A DNA stretch of 64,000 bases from VMCP01 sp964527775 (GTDB lineage: Bacteria > Bacteroidota > Bacteroidia > NS11-12g > UBA955): assembly GCA_964527775.1 (NCBI GenBank), contig CAZGQS010000001.1, positions 1-64,000 on the forward strand. The letters run 5' to 3'. Below, in pieces: positions 25,196 through 34,189 of the stretch (its first letter is position 1; each line of letters starts with the position of its first letter). The translations under genes were made by a program, and so were the position numbers. The notes beneath the pieces were generated by a model. The model saw only the letters and a list, made by a program, of their open reading frames with translations, had not been told where the DNA came from and ran no database searches.

Positions 25196-26455
25196 TTAGC
25201 TGGCAAACTTCAGGTCTTGAATGAGGTTCCACTCCTCTTCAGCGATCTTTCTGGTGATGCGTAACTTCTTGGTTTTCTTGTCTCCCGAAGGAATTTCGAA
25301 CATGAATTTCTTGAAGATGGTTTCACAAATACCTCTCAATCCACGAGCGCCCAACTTGTTTTCCATGGCTAGTTCCACGATGAAATCAAGAGCCTCATCG
25401 TCTACATTTAATTGAACTCCTTCCATTTCAAACAACATTTGATATTGCTTCATGATGGCGTTTTTGGGTTCCGTTAAAATACTTCTGAGCGCTTCTTTAT
25501 CTAAGGGTTCTAAAGCGGTAACAATAGGAATACGGCCAATGATTTCAGGAATCAATCCAAAGGTTTTTAAATCTTGGGGATTGATTTGACTCAAAAGTCG
25601 CTTAGAGTTGATTTCGCGGTGTTCGTTGCGTTTGAATCCAACAGATTGGTTTTGCAAACGTCTAGAAATGACTTTTTCAATTCCGTCAAAAGCTCCGCCG
25701 CAAATAAACAAAATGTTTGAGGTATCAATTTTGACGTATTTCTGGTCTGGGTGTTTGCGTCCGCCTTCAGGGGCGACGTTTGCAACGGTTCCTTCTAAGA
25801 TTTTAAGAAGTCCTTGTTGAACGCCTTCTCCGCTGACATCTCGAGTGATGGATGGATTATCAGATTTGCGGCTGATTTTATCAATTTCATCGATGTAAAC
25901 GATGCCTCTTTCAGCCAATTCAGGTTTGTAGTTAGCCACTTGGAGTAATCGTGAAAGGATGCTTTCAACATCCTCACCTACATAACCTGCTTCTGTCAAA
26001 ACGGTGGCATCTGCAATGGTGAAGGGTACATTCAATAAACGCGCTAAAGACTTAGCGAGTAGGGTTTTTCCTGTTCCTGTTTCACCAACCAATAAGACGT
26101 TGCTTTTTTCAATTTCAACGTCGTTGCTGTTGTGATTTTTATTTTGGATGCGTTTATAGTGATTATAAACGGCGATAGACAATGACTTTTTAGCTTCGTC
26201 TTGGCCAATTACGTATTGATCAAGATGTTTTTTAATTTCCAAAGGAGTGGGAAGGGCAACGCCTTCGTCAGACCCAGTGAATTTGGTTGGGATATCGCCT
26301 GATGGGAGGGAGGTTCCTAGTTCTTTGGCTACAATTTTATGTGCTTGTTCAACACATTGTTCGCAAATGTTTCCATCTAAGCCCGAAATCAAGAGAACAG
26401 CTTCCTCTTTCTTTTTACCACAAAACGAACAGCTCTGCCCTTTGGAATTTTTCAT
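25196..26455 (-). CDS. clpX: ATP-dependent Clp protease ATP-binding subunit ClpX
   Basis: AAA+ unfoldase that feeds substrates to ClpP. The 419-residue protein has the N-terminal zinc-binding domain (Cys9, Cys12, Cys31, Cys34), Walker A GETGTGKT at 124-131, Walker B IVYIDEID and the sensor 2 GARGLR near the C-terminus. The ClpP-binding loop is in the expected region. It starts 12 bp after the clpP stop, completing the common tig-clpP-clpX order. Identification is secure. Confidence 0.98.
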   Translation of the reverse strand: MKNSKGQSCSFCGKKKEEAVLLISGLDGNICEQCVEQAHKIVAKELGTSLPSGDIPTKFTGSDEGVALPTPLEIKKHLDQYVIGQDEAKKSLSIAVYNHYKRIQNKNHNSNDVEIEKSNVLLVGETGTGKTLLAKSLARLLNVPFTIADATVLTEAGYVGEDVESILSRLLQVANYKPELAERGIVYIDEIDKISRKSDNPSITRDVSGEGVQQGLLKILEGTVANVAPEGGRKHPDQKYVKIDTSNILFICGGAFDGIEKVISRRLQNQSVGFKRNEHREINSKRLLSQINPQDLKTFGLIPEIIGRIPIVTALEPLDKEALRSILTEPKNAIMKQYQMLFEMEGVQLNVDDEALDFIVELAMENKLGARGLRGICETIFKKFMFEIPSGDKKTKKLRITRKIAEEEWNLIQDLKFAS

Positions 26456-26467
26456 TGGAAATTAGGT

Positions 26468-27166
26468 TTATTTGGTTGAACGACGACCCAAAACTTCGTC
26501 AATCATACCGTATTCTTTGGCTTCCTCTGCAGTCATCCAATAGTCGCGGTCACTGTCTTTTTCAATTTTATCGTAAGGTTGACCAGAGTGGTAAGAAAGA
26601 ATGTCATACAACTCTTTTTTCAACTTAGAAATCTCTTTGTAGGTGATTTCGATGTCGCTAGCCTGACCTTGAGCACCGCCCAAAGGTTGGTGAATCATGA
26701 TGCGGCTGTGTGGCAGGGCAGTTCTTTTACCCTTGGCACCAGCTGTCATCAATACGGCACCCATAGAAGCGGCCATACCCGTGCAGATGGTAGAAACATC
26801 TGAACTGATGTATTGCATGGTATCGTAGATTCCTAATCCGGCATAAACACTTCCTCCGGGACTATTTACGTAGATCTGGATATCTCTGTTGGGATTTGCA
26901 CTTTCCAAGAAAAGCAACTGGCCCATGATGATGTTAGCAACGTCATCGTAAATGGGAACTCCCAAAAAGATGATTCTGTCCATCATCAAACGAGAGAAAA
27001 TATCAATGACGCTCGCATTCATTTGACGCTCTTCAATGATGTTTGGCGTAAGGCCATAAATTCCACCCGCTGCAGAAGCAGTCATGTTTGAATATTGATC
27101 AACATAAAGACTGTTAATGCCTAAATGCTTTGTAGCGTACTTTTTAAATTCTTTCCCGTAGTCCAT
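26468..27166 (-). CDS. clpP: ATP-dependent Clp protease proteolytic subunit ClpP
   Basis: Serine peptidase subunit of the ClpXP machine. The 232-residue protein has Ser134 in GMAASMGAVL and His159 in HSRIMIHQPLGG; the catalytic Asp is in the EKDSDRDYWM segment. The N-terminal ~35 residues exceed the E. coli propeptide length, as is common in this phylum. It sits between tig (33 bp upstream) and clpX (12 bp downstream). Confidence 0.98.
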   Translation of the reverse strand: MDYGKEFKKYATKHLGINSLYVDQYSNMTASAAGGIYGLTPNIIEERQMNASVIDIFSRLMMDRIIFLGVPIYDDVANIIMGQLLFLESANPNRDIQIYVNSPGGSVYAGLGIYDTMQYISSDVSTICTGMAASMGAVLMTAGAKGKRTALPHSRIMIHQPLGGAQGQASDIEITYKEISKLKKELYDILSYHSGQPYDKIEKDSDRDYWMTAEEAKEYGMIDEVLGRRSTK

Positions 27167-27199
27167 AATTCTATATTAACAAAGATATCAAGAAATAGA

Positions 27200-28585
27200 T
27201 TACTCTCCGTGAGTGTCTTTATGTTTATTTACGTGTTTGAAATAATCTTCCACCGATGTTTTCTTATCGTTGATGCTGATCATTTCACGAGCTTTATCAT
27301 AAGATTTACGATAAATAACACGGTCGCTCATTTGACCTACAAATTCACGCTCTTGCAAACGTTTAGCAATGGTTTCGTTCAAGAAGTCTTGACCAATCAT
27401 GCTAACATCCAAGCCGTATTGCTTGTACATACCCACATAGTAAAGACGAGCTTCTTCAATCACTTCGGCTTGTTCAGCTTTAAGATCGTGTAGCTCAGCC
27501 AACTTGTCAATGATCAATCTACGCTTCAACGCATCTTTCTCTTGAGCATATTTTTCGTCGATGTTTTCGGCGTTGTAATCTTCGGTTTTGGTTTCCATCA
27601 ACCAACGCTTCAAGAAGTCATCTGGCAATTGGATGTCGTGTTTAGACATGATTAAATGCCCAATTTCATGATCCAACCACAACGATGCTTCGTTTTTATA
27701 GTATTGCTCTAAATTAGATTTTACTCTTTCACGGTATTCAGCTTCATTTGCTGGAGTTTCAGTTGGGAAAACCTCTCTGAAATAGTCTTCGTTCAGCTCA
27801 GGAAGGATGCGTGATTTAATTTCAGTAACATTTACTGAAAAAGAACCTGACAAATCAGCAATTGCTTCCTTAGCCACAGCCAAGGCGCTAGTTAATACGC
27901 TTTCGTTGTTGTTGAACAACTCTCTAACATCGCAAGTAGTGGTAAATCCTTTTTCGATGCCAATGAATTGTTTTTGCAACTTCTTATTCTCAATCATTGA
28001 AGGAACAAAACTCACCGATTTAGCGGTAACACCGCCTTCGAGTGGTTGTCCGTCTTCACCCAATTCATTCACTTCAGCATAAACAATAGATTCAGCATCA
28101 GAAATTGTTGCATCATCTAATTTTGCGTGACGTTTGCGAGCATATTCAATATCTTCGTCAATTTCTTTATCGGTTACTTCAATCTGGAAAAGATCTAATT
28201 TGTCTTTGGTAGTAAGGTTTAATTCAAATTTTGGAGCCAAACCTAAATCGAAAGCAAATACAAAATCTTCAGAATTTTCAATATCCAACTTAGAATCAAA
28301 GCGGGTGCTGCCTAATGGATAGCCCAATGTTTCTAATTTTTGCTCTTCAATAAACTCGTTTAATTTTTGAGAAGCAATTTGTTGTATTTCATCGGCAAGA
28401 ACGGTTTTGCCATACATTTTTTGGATCATTCCCATGGGAGCTTTCCCAGGACGGAATCCACGAATGGAGGCGGTTTTTTGAATTTTCTTGATTTGTACGT
28501 CTACTTTTTCTTGGTAATCAGCTTTCGACATTTCAATGAGAACCGAAGCTTCTAGATCGTTGAGTTTTTCTAAACGGATATTCAC
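27200..28585 (-). CDS. tig: Trigger factor
   Basis: Ribosome-associated chaperone and peptidyl-prolyl isomerase. The 461-residue protein carries the ribosome-binding signature GFRPGKAPMGMIQKMYGK near residues 40-57, a central FKBP-like domain and a long helical C-terminal region. The start codon is GTG. First gene of tig-clpP-clpX; a bidirectional terminator separates it from tRNA-Leu upstream. Identification is secure. Confidence 0.95.
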   Translation of the reverse strand: MNIRLEKLNDLEASVLIEMSKADYQEKVDVQIKKIQKTASIRGFRPGKAPMGMIQKMYGKTVLADEIQQIASQKLNEFIEEQKLETLGYPLGSTRFDSKLDIENSEDFVFAFDLGLAPKFELNLTTKDKLDLFQIEVTDKEIDEDIEYARKRHAKLDDATISDAESIVYAEVNELGEDGQPLEGGVTAKSVSFVPSMIENKKLQKQFIGIEKGFTTTCDVRELFNNNESVLTSALAVAKEAIADLSGSFSVNVTEIKSRILPELNEDYFREVFPTETPANEAEYRERVKSNLEQYYKNEASLWLDHEIGHLIMSKHDIQLPDDFLKRWLMETKTEDYNAENIDEKYAQEKDALKRRLIIDKLAELHDLKAEQAEVIEEARLYYVGMYKQYGLDVSMIGQDFLNETIAKRLQEREFVGQMSDRVIYRKSYDKAREMISINDKKTSVEDYFKHVNKHKDTHGE

Positions 28586-28613
28586 GACAATAAATTATTA
28601 ATCTCTTTAAACG

Positions 28614-28644
28614 AAAAATGGAACCTATGTTGAGTTCCATTTTT
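28614..28644. terminator. Terminator between tRNA-Leu and tig
   Basis: AAAAATGGAAC and GTTCCATTTTT form an 11-bp stem with a 9-base loop, with T or A tracts on either side. It lies nine bases past the tRNA-Leu 3' end and would end that transcript on the minus strand. Confidence 0.65.
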
Positions 28645-28652
28645 CGGGTTTG

Positions 28653-28734
28653 TGCACGCGGAGGGACTCGAACCCCCACGCCTCGCGGCGCCAGATCCTA
28701 AGTCTGGTGCGGCTACCAATTACGCCACGCGTGC
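28653..28734 (-). tRNA. tRNA-Leu (anticodon TAG)
   Basis: An 82-nt class II tRNA on the minus strand. The acceptor stem GCACGCG pairs with CGCGTGC and discriminator A follows. Anticodon stem CCAGA/TCTGG holds loop CTTAGGA with anticodon TAG. There is a variable arm around CGCCGCGAGGCG and a T arm GGGGG-TTCGAGT-CCCTC. The CCA end is not encoded. Confidence 0.93.
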
Positions 28735-28791
28735 TAGTTGTTTCTGTGAATCAAAGATTCTTTCGAAACGGGAGTGCAAAAATAATAAAAA

Positions 28792-31110
28792 TTATTCAAC
28801 TTTTAACACCTTTACGGAATAAGAATAAACTTTCTTGTTTTTCAGGGTGATTTTGATATCAATTTTCTCGCCGTTGGGCAACATTTGAAATTCTGTTCTC
28901 CTGATGTTGGGCTCAAACACTAGGGTTGAGAAGGGTAACATGGGCGACTGCTCCACGTGTCCGCTTACCGTCATTTTTGAAATGTGTGGGGCGCTAATCT
29001 CGATTTTAGCGTCTTTCAAATCACCATACATGGAAAAACTCCATTTTTCAAACATCAAAAGGTTCGGACAATAGCCTTGAGGAGGCCAGCTGATGAAGTT
29101 TTTCTGATAATATGCGGAGTCGGCTAATTTTTCGCCGGGAGCCACCATCCAAAATACCGAATTGTTTTCGCTAGCTCCAAATCCAAAATACTTAGCGTTT
29201 GGTGCAAGCATATATTGTCTGTTGTACAACTCTTGGCTCTTTTGATCTGAAATCAATACTGTTGCTGCAATGGCGGGATTGTTGTCTTTTACCACTTGTG
29301 CATAACGAGCGGCTTCAGCTGCACCTTGAGTAAAGCAAATGTGGGTTTCAGGTGTTGGTTCCCTAGTGAAAACTCCCACTGGGGCATACATCACCGATGC
29401 TTCTTGACAACGCTCTCCCTTGTATTCGCTGAATCTCACCAAATCTCTCACCCCGGCCGCCGTTCTGAAATAGTTGATGCGGTCTGTGATTTTTTCTACC
29501 GTTGAGTCGGGCATAGCTCCTGCTTCACAACGCTTAGAGATACCTTTCCAGCCTGTGGCAGCAAGGGTTTCGTTGTTTCTTTTAAAACTGTAGATGCGGG
29601 TGTTCTTGTATCGAACTTCAAAATCTTTGAGAACAATTTTCTTGTTCAATGAATCTAACATGAGATTCTTGGGATATTCTTTCTTTAACAATTGGTAGAA
29701 TCCCCAAACCGTTTCCATTTTGCCGTATAAAGTAAAGGTATCAATGGCCTTAACCAGCAATTTTTCACGATCTGCCAATAAGGCAACTTTTCTCAAAGGA
29801 AAATCTTTCACCAGTCCGTCGTTCCACTTGAACAAATAATCCCAAGTGCTTCCTGTGATATCCGATTTCAACCAATTGCTGTAGGCTTGAAAACGGTATT
29901 CTTTGAAGTTTAAGTTTTTAGGATAGGCAGAAACTGCGTGATTGTATAACGAATACAGCAGTCTGCGACTGATGAATGGAGGTGGATTTTTCAAAATAGA
30001 TTCCAGTCCTTTTTCGTTGATTTGCTGAGTTTTGTATGTGATAGGGTACCACTTGTAAAAATAATAGACAATAGCATTGGAGTTGTTCTTCTCCATAAAC
30101 GTTTTTAGGCAGGCATTGATGAATGCTGCACTATCGGCCAATAAAAATTCGTCACTTTTAGACTTGCAACCGTTTTTAACCAATGATTTTTTTGCTTGAT
30201 AGAAAGCCGAATCAAACAGTCTTGCTTCAGTCAGATCGTTTCGACTCAACAGATAATTCAATTTTTGGATGAAATAATTGTTCTGACTGCTGAGGAAGTA
30301 TTCGTTGTTGATGTCGTAGTATAATCCGCGTTGAATCCATCTCAAAACCTCGGCGTTGAGCCCTACTTCTTGTTGCATTTCACGAACTTTCTTATCGATG
30401 ACGCGTACAATAGTTCTGGTCAATTTAATGTCCTTGGGAAACATATCCAACCCCATTTCCACGTAGAAGAACGATGAATCTTCTTTCTTCTCATTGGCGT
30501 AATAATTGGCCAATTCTTGGTACACTTTGATGTTAAAGGTGTGTTTGTGGGATGCTGCATTTACCGAATCTTGCCAAGCGCTGTACATCATAACAGCGGC
30601 TTTGGTTAGGTATGGGCCCGCTTTAGCATTTTCCTTTAAAAACCAATGACATAAGCCTATATGAGTGAATGCGATGGTGTCTTTGCTCAAGTCGTAACAG
30701 GTTTGAAAAAGGGGCAAGGCATTTGCAAATCGATCTCTGTTGTAAAGATCTAAGGCTTCAATCATGTAAAACTTAGAATATTCTCTATACAACCACTGGT
30801 ATTTGGATTTTAGTTCAGAAGTTTCATCTTTCTTTTCAGCTCTTTCTAAAGATCTTAGTACGTTTTTGGTGTTGGTTCGGACTTCGTTGGGATCTTTAGA
30901 CGATTTAGCGATTTCAAATTCAGCCCATGCCTTGATGTAATTCAATTCGGTCAAGGTTCTGTCTTTGGCAATGCCTTTTTCGCAAATGCCAATGGCTTTT
31001 TCGTATCGCTTGCTTTTAATGGCATCAATGGCTTTGCCAATGGTTACTGATTGCGCTGAAATGCTGGAGATGATCAGCTGGATGAAAATGAAAAGGTAAA
31101 ATTTTCTCAT
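28792..31110 (-). CDS. Secreted TPR-containing protein with a CAP/SCP-like C-terminal region
   Basis: A 772-residue exported protein: signal peptide ~1-19, then a long helical region with TPR-like stretches (ALDLYNRDRFANALPLFQTCYDL and others). A C-terminal part around residues 560-680 has the look of a CAP/SCP domain (ITDRINYFRTAAGVRDLVRF, then FGFGASENNSVFWMVAP), followed by a beta-rich tail. CAP domains often occur in secreted proteins of unknown role; the call is tentative since the metal-binding histidines are not obvious. It follows the gliding-type protein gene by 16 bp and is probably co-transcribed with it. Confidence 0.6.
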   Translation of the reverse strand: MRKFYLFIFIQLIISSISAQSVTIGKAIDAIKSKRYEKAIGICEKGIAKDRTLTELNYIKAWAEFEIAKSSKDPNEVRTNTKNVLRSLERAEKKDETSELKSKYQWLYREYSKFYMIEALDLYNRDRFANALPLFQTCYDLSKDTIAFTHIGLCHWFLKENAKAGPYLTKAAVMMYSAWQDSVNAASHKHTFNIKVYQELANYYANEKKEDSSFFYVEMGLDMFPKDIKLTRTIVRVIDKKVREMQQEVGLNAEVLRWIQRGLYYDINNEYFLSSQNNYFIQKLNYLLSRNDLTEARLFDSAFYQAKKSLVKNGCKSKSDEFLLADSAAFINACLKTFMEKNNSNAIVYYFYKWYPITYKTQQINEKGLESILKNPPPFISRRLLYSLYNHAVSAYPKNLNFKEYRFQAYSNWLKSDITGSTWDYLFKWNDGLVKDFPLRKVALLADREKLLVKAIDTFTLYGKMETVWGFYQLLKKEYPKNLMLDSLNKKIVLKDFEVRYKNTRIYSFKRNNETLAATGWKGISKRCEAGAMPDSTVEKITDRINYFRTAAGVRDLVRFSEYKGERCQEASVMYAPVGVFTREPTPETHICFTQGAAEAARYAQVVKDNNPAIAATVLISDQKSQELYNRQYMLAPNAKYFGFGASENNSVFWMVAPGEKLADSAYYQKNFISWPPQGYCPNLLMFEKWSFSMYGDLKDAKIEISAPHISKMTVSGHVEQSPMLPFSTLVFEPNIRRTEFQMLPNGEKIDIKITLKNKKVYSYSVKVLKVE

Positions 31111-31126
31111 GAAGAGGTTACTTTAG

Positions 31127-32170
31127 TTATTTGAGTAACATGAATGATTGACTTTTTATTTTACGGAACGTATCGTTTCCGATTAACTCTAAATGAACAA
31201 TGTAGAATCCATCAGGACAAATCTCACCCATAAAGGTGCCGTCCCAGCCTTGATTTAGGCCTTCTTGTTCGTATAGTTTTTCGCCCCAACGATTGAAAAT
31301 CATCATTTTCATGTATTTGAATCCTTCAATGTATGGAGTGTAAATATCGTTTGGAGCTGCAGCGTTGGGTGTAAATGCGGTTGGTAACCATACCACTGGC
31401 GGACAGCTATCTATGAGGTTGACGTCGTCTGTAGCGGTGCAACCATCGGGGCTGGTAACGGTTACTTTATAGTTTCCGGCGGTGTTGGCGGTGATGGATG
31501 CGCTGTTTTCTCCGGTGGGCACCCATGAATAGGTATTGCCAGCGGTGAATCCAGCATCCAAAATGATGGATATATTTCTGCATACAAATCGATCTCCACC
31601 CAAATCTACGGTAGGACGAACGCCTTGTCTCACGGTGATGATTTTCTCTGAAAAGGCACAAATATTTTGAACGCGTACTTTGTAGGTTCCGGCTTTGGTG
31701 GCGGTTAGTTTTTGAAGAGTATCACCTGGCTTCAGTGTCACATCAGGGCTAGACCAAATGTATTGATTGTATTGGCTTGGGTTTCCCGCATCGAGAATGA
31801 GGTTGATGTTGGGAGAGCAGATGATGGTATCTCTCATGGGGATGGGAGCGAGGGTACCGTCAATGACCAAAACATAAGCGGCGTTAGTATCGCGGGTACC
31901 GCTTTGAAAGATACTGACACAAGAGGCTTTGAATAGTCCGGCATTGGGATATTGAATGGATGGCTCTCTCAAGGTAGAGGTGCCTGGGGTACCTCCTTCG
32001 AAGGTCCATTCCCAACCCACGCTGGGCTCAGAACTGCCGGTGTTGAACTCTCTGAAATTCACCGAGCTGCCTTTGCAAATGATGACTGACGGAGTTTGGC
32101 TCCACAGTTTTTGGGTTGATGCAGCTATTAAAAGCGTGAAAATCAGGATTTTGGCGTATGCGATTTTCAT
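31127..32170 (-). CDS. PKD-domain protein with gliding-motility-type (CHU_C, T9SS type B) C-terminal domain
   Basis: A 347-residue exported protein from the ATG at 32170, which opens a clear signal peptide (IAYAKILIFTLLIAASTQKLWSQ). A longer in-frame start at 32326 is rejected because a TACTTTTG promoter element lies between the two. PKD-like segments (VGWEWTFEGGTPGTS...) are followed by the last ~85 residues, WLPTAFTPNAAAPND, FNRWGEKLYEQEG, WDGTF and GFYIVHLE. These are the marks of the CHU_C domain that directs type IX export. Surface role is inferred; specific function is unknown. Confidence 0.82.
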   Translation of the reverse strand: MKIAYAKILIFTLLIAASTQKLWSQTPSVIICKGSSVNFREFNTGSSEPSVGWEWTFEGGTPGTSTLREPSIQYPNAGLFKASCVSIFQSGTRDTNAAYVLVIDGTLAPIPMRDTIICSPNINLILDAGNPSQYNQYIWSSPDVTLKPGDTLQKLTATKAGTYKVRVQNICAFSEKIITVRQGVRPTVDLGGDRFVCRNISIILDAGFTAGNTYSWVPTGENSASITANTAGNYKVTVTSPDGCTATDDVNLIDSCPPVVWLPTAFTPNAAAPNDIYTPYIEGFKYMKMMIFNRWGEKLYEQEGLNQGWDGTFMGEICPDGFYIVHLELIGNDTFRKIKSQSFMLLK

Positions 32171-32186
32171 AGAGTTCAGATATGTA

Positions 32187-32194
32187 CAAAAGTA
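32187..32194 (-). promoter_or_regulatory. Promoter -7 element TACTTTTG for the CHU_C protein operon
   Basis: Minus-strand TACTTTTG matches TAnnTTTG and lies 16 bp upstream of the ATG at 32170, which supports that start. Confidence 0.55.
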
Positions 32195-32222
32195 CACAGA
32201 AAAATCAAATTTGGAACTTTTC

Positions 32223-32795
32223 TTATTCCCCGTCGTCGTCATGGTCGTCTTCATCCACATCATCTCCATCTTCTTCGTCTGACTTTGGTTTTTCGGAGGA
32301 CTTTTTTTCCATGTTGTAAATGCCACCTGGCTTGTTGGTGCTGGATGCTTTGATGTTTATGGGGTCTCTGAACAACATAGCATTGTCTGACATTTCTTCT
32401 TGAAATGATGATTCGGCATTGGTGTACAAACCCAGCCTGTATATACCTGGTTCTATGTTTTGTCCTTCCAAGGAAATTGCATCATTTTTAAATTCTTTGG
32501 CGGACATGTGTTTCATGCCATTTTCAAATTCGTAGGTTTTGATGAATATGGGGTCTTTTCCTTCTTGGTACAGGTATATTTTCACTACAAAGGGTGGAGT
32601 TCTGTCTAGACTGTTGTTGCCATCAGTGAGAACCATGAAATGCACCCCTTTGATGGTTTTGGTGCTAGCATCATACCCCTCGAAGTACATATTTTCTTCT
32701 AAGTTGGTGGGATAGGTGTTGGTAGGTTTTACGGCTTGCGCATTTACTTCTGCAATAGAAAGTATTGCCAATAAGGGTAAAAGATACGATTTCAT
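32223..32795 (-). CDS. Hypothetical exported protein with acidic C-terminal tail
   Basis: A 190-residue protein with a signal peptide (SYLLPLLAILSIAEVNAQ). The body looks like one beta-sandwich domain (FVVKIYLYQEGKDPIFIKTYEF, GIYRLGLYTNAES). The last ~20 residues are almost all Asp and Glu with some Lys and His. No family recognised. It lies upstream of the CHU_C gene on the same strand, but that gene has its own promoter element. An acidic tail may bind cations; this is a guess. Confidence 0.6.
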   Translation of the reverse strand: MKSYLLPLLAILSIAEVNAQAVKPTNTYPTNLEENMYFEGYDASTKTIKGVHFMVLTDGNNSLDRTPPFVVKIYLYQEGKDPIFIKTYEFENGMKHMSAKEFKNDAISLEGQNIEPGIYRLGLYTNAESSFQEEMSDNAMLFRDPINIKASSTNKPGGIYNMEKKSSEKPKSDEEDGDDVDEDDHDDDGE

Positions 32796-32862
32796 GAGCC
32801 AAAAATACAGACTTTCAGAGAGTTTTATTTTAATTCATGGTCAATTTTACATTTGTCTGCTA

Positions 32863-34080
32863 TTATGCCTTTCTGTTGGCCAATAAGACAGGCGCGCTGC
32901 CGTCAAACGGATTGTCAAATCGACCAATGGTTTTGGCGTCCATGCCGTTGGCTCGCTTGACAGCGCTATCGCCGTAACGCAGTCGGATGCGATCCATGGC
33001 TTCGTACAAATGAATCATTTCTTCGGTTTCTTCGAAAAGGTTGATTTGGTAGCCTCCGCTGACCAAGTCGCTGAATCGAACTCCCACCAAGCGAATGAGT
33101 TGCCTCCGTTGGAAGAGTTTGTCAAACAATTCTAAGGTGCGTTTGATGAGGGTGTGATCTGCGCTGGTGTAGGGTATTTTGGCTTGTGCTGAGTAGGTGT
33201 TGAAGTCGCTGTACCTGATTTTTACGGTCACGCAGGCGCATAATTTGTGGCCTTTTCTGAGCTGAAAGGCGAGGTTTTCTGCCATGGCGCTGAGCAAGTT
33301 TCGAAGTTTGACCACGTCAATGGTGTCGCTCTCAAAAGTTCTCTCGGTGCTGATGCTTTTTCTCTCGTGGAAGGGAATGACAGGTCGGTCGTCAATGCCG
33401 TGAGCCTTTTGCCAAATATCAACGCCGGGTTTATGCAGGGTTTTGAAAATCAGTTCTTTGGGGATTTCTTGCAGGGTTCTGATGTACTGAATGCCCAATT
33501 GCCGGAGTGTTTTGTAGGTTTCTCCGCCTACGCCAGGGATGGTTTTGACGGATAGGGGCGACAAAAACCCTTTTTCTGATCCGTGCTCCACGAATTTTTG
33601 TCCGGCCGGTTTCGACACTCCCGTAGCAATTTTACTGACGGTTTTGTTGGCTGATAGACCAAAACTGATGGGCAGACCGGTTTCTTTCTCAATTTTCTGC
33701 TTCAGTTCTTGGTTCATCTTCCAACATCCGAAGAAACGATCCATGCCGGTAAGATCAATGTAGAATTCATCGATACTGCTTTTCTCGTAAAGGGGCACCG
33801 ACTCTGCGATGATTTCGGTCACCATCTGCGAATATTTGCTGTACAGGTGCGAGTCGCCGCGAATGTAAATGGCATCAGGACAAAGCATTCGGGCTTGCTT
33901 CATGGGCATGGCGCTGTGCACCCCAAATTTTCGGGCTTCGTAACTGCAGCTAGCCACCACTCCGCGATCGCTCATTCCGCCAATGATCAAAGGTCTCCCC
34001 TTGAATGAGGAATTCTGCAACCTCTCCACACTCACAAAAAAGGAGTCTAAATCCATGTGAGAAATATGCCGCTCTTTCAT
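32863..34080 (-). CDS. dinB: DNA polymerase IV (Y family)
   Basis: Translesion DNA polymerase. The 405-residue protein has the metal-binding MDLDSFFVSVE near 9-19 and SSIDEFYIDL near 102-111, both with catalytic carboxylates, a helix-hairpin-helix segment (IPGVGGETYKTL) and the little-finger region. Length is slightly above the E. coli enzyme. A 14-bp dyad, GACAAAGTTTTGTC, lies 16 bp upstream of the start and may be a damage-response operator. Identification is secure. Confidence 0.93.
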   Translation of the reverse strand: MKERHISHMDLDSFFVSVERLQNSSFKGRPLIIGGMSDRGVVASCSYEARKFGVHSAMPMKQARMLCPDAIYIRGDSHLYSKYSQMVTEIIAESVPLYEKSSIDEFYIDLTGMDRFFGCWKMNQELKQKIEKETGLPISFGLSANKTVSKIATGVSKPAGQKFVEHGSEKGFLSPLSVKTIPGVGGETYKTLRQLGIQYIRTLQEIPKELIFKTLHKPGVDIWQKAHGIDDRPVIPFHERKSISTERTFESDTIDVVKLRNLLSAMAENLAFQLRKGHKLCACVTVKIRYSDFNTYSAQAKIPYTSADHTLIKRTLELFDKLFQRRQLIRLVGVRFSDLVSGGYQINLFEETEEMIHLYEAMDRIRLRYGDSAVKRANGMDAKTIGRFDNPFDGSAPVLLANRKA

Positions 34081-34095
34081 TTTGATTAAAATATT

Positions 34096-34109
34096 GACAA
34101 AGTTTTGTC
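34096..34109. promoter_or_regulatory. Dyad GACAAA-GT-TTTGTC upstream of dinB, possible operator
   Basis: A perfect 6-bp dyad around a 2-bp centre. It lies between a TAATTTTG element (minus strand, 34121-34128) and the dinB ATG, a position where a bound repressor would block transcription. SOS control is inference. Confidence 0.4.
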
Positions 34110-34120
34110 TGTAAATTAAT

Positions 34121-34128
34121 CAAAATTA
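34121..34128 (-). promoter_or_regulatory. Promoter -7 element TAATTTTG for dinB
   Basis: Minus-strand TAATTTTG matches TAnnTTTG, 40 bp upstream of the dinB ATG. Confidence 0.45.
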
Positions 34129-34189
34129 ATGAATCGTGCAAATGTTAAAAAAATTAAACCAAACCCCCTTCAAATTGTTAGTCTTTCAA

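Noticed and set aside
32171..32326. N-terminal extension of the CHU_C protein
   Set aside because: It overlaps the upstream gene and a promoter element and would hide the signal peptide.
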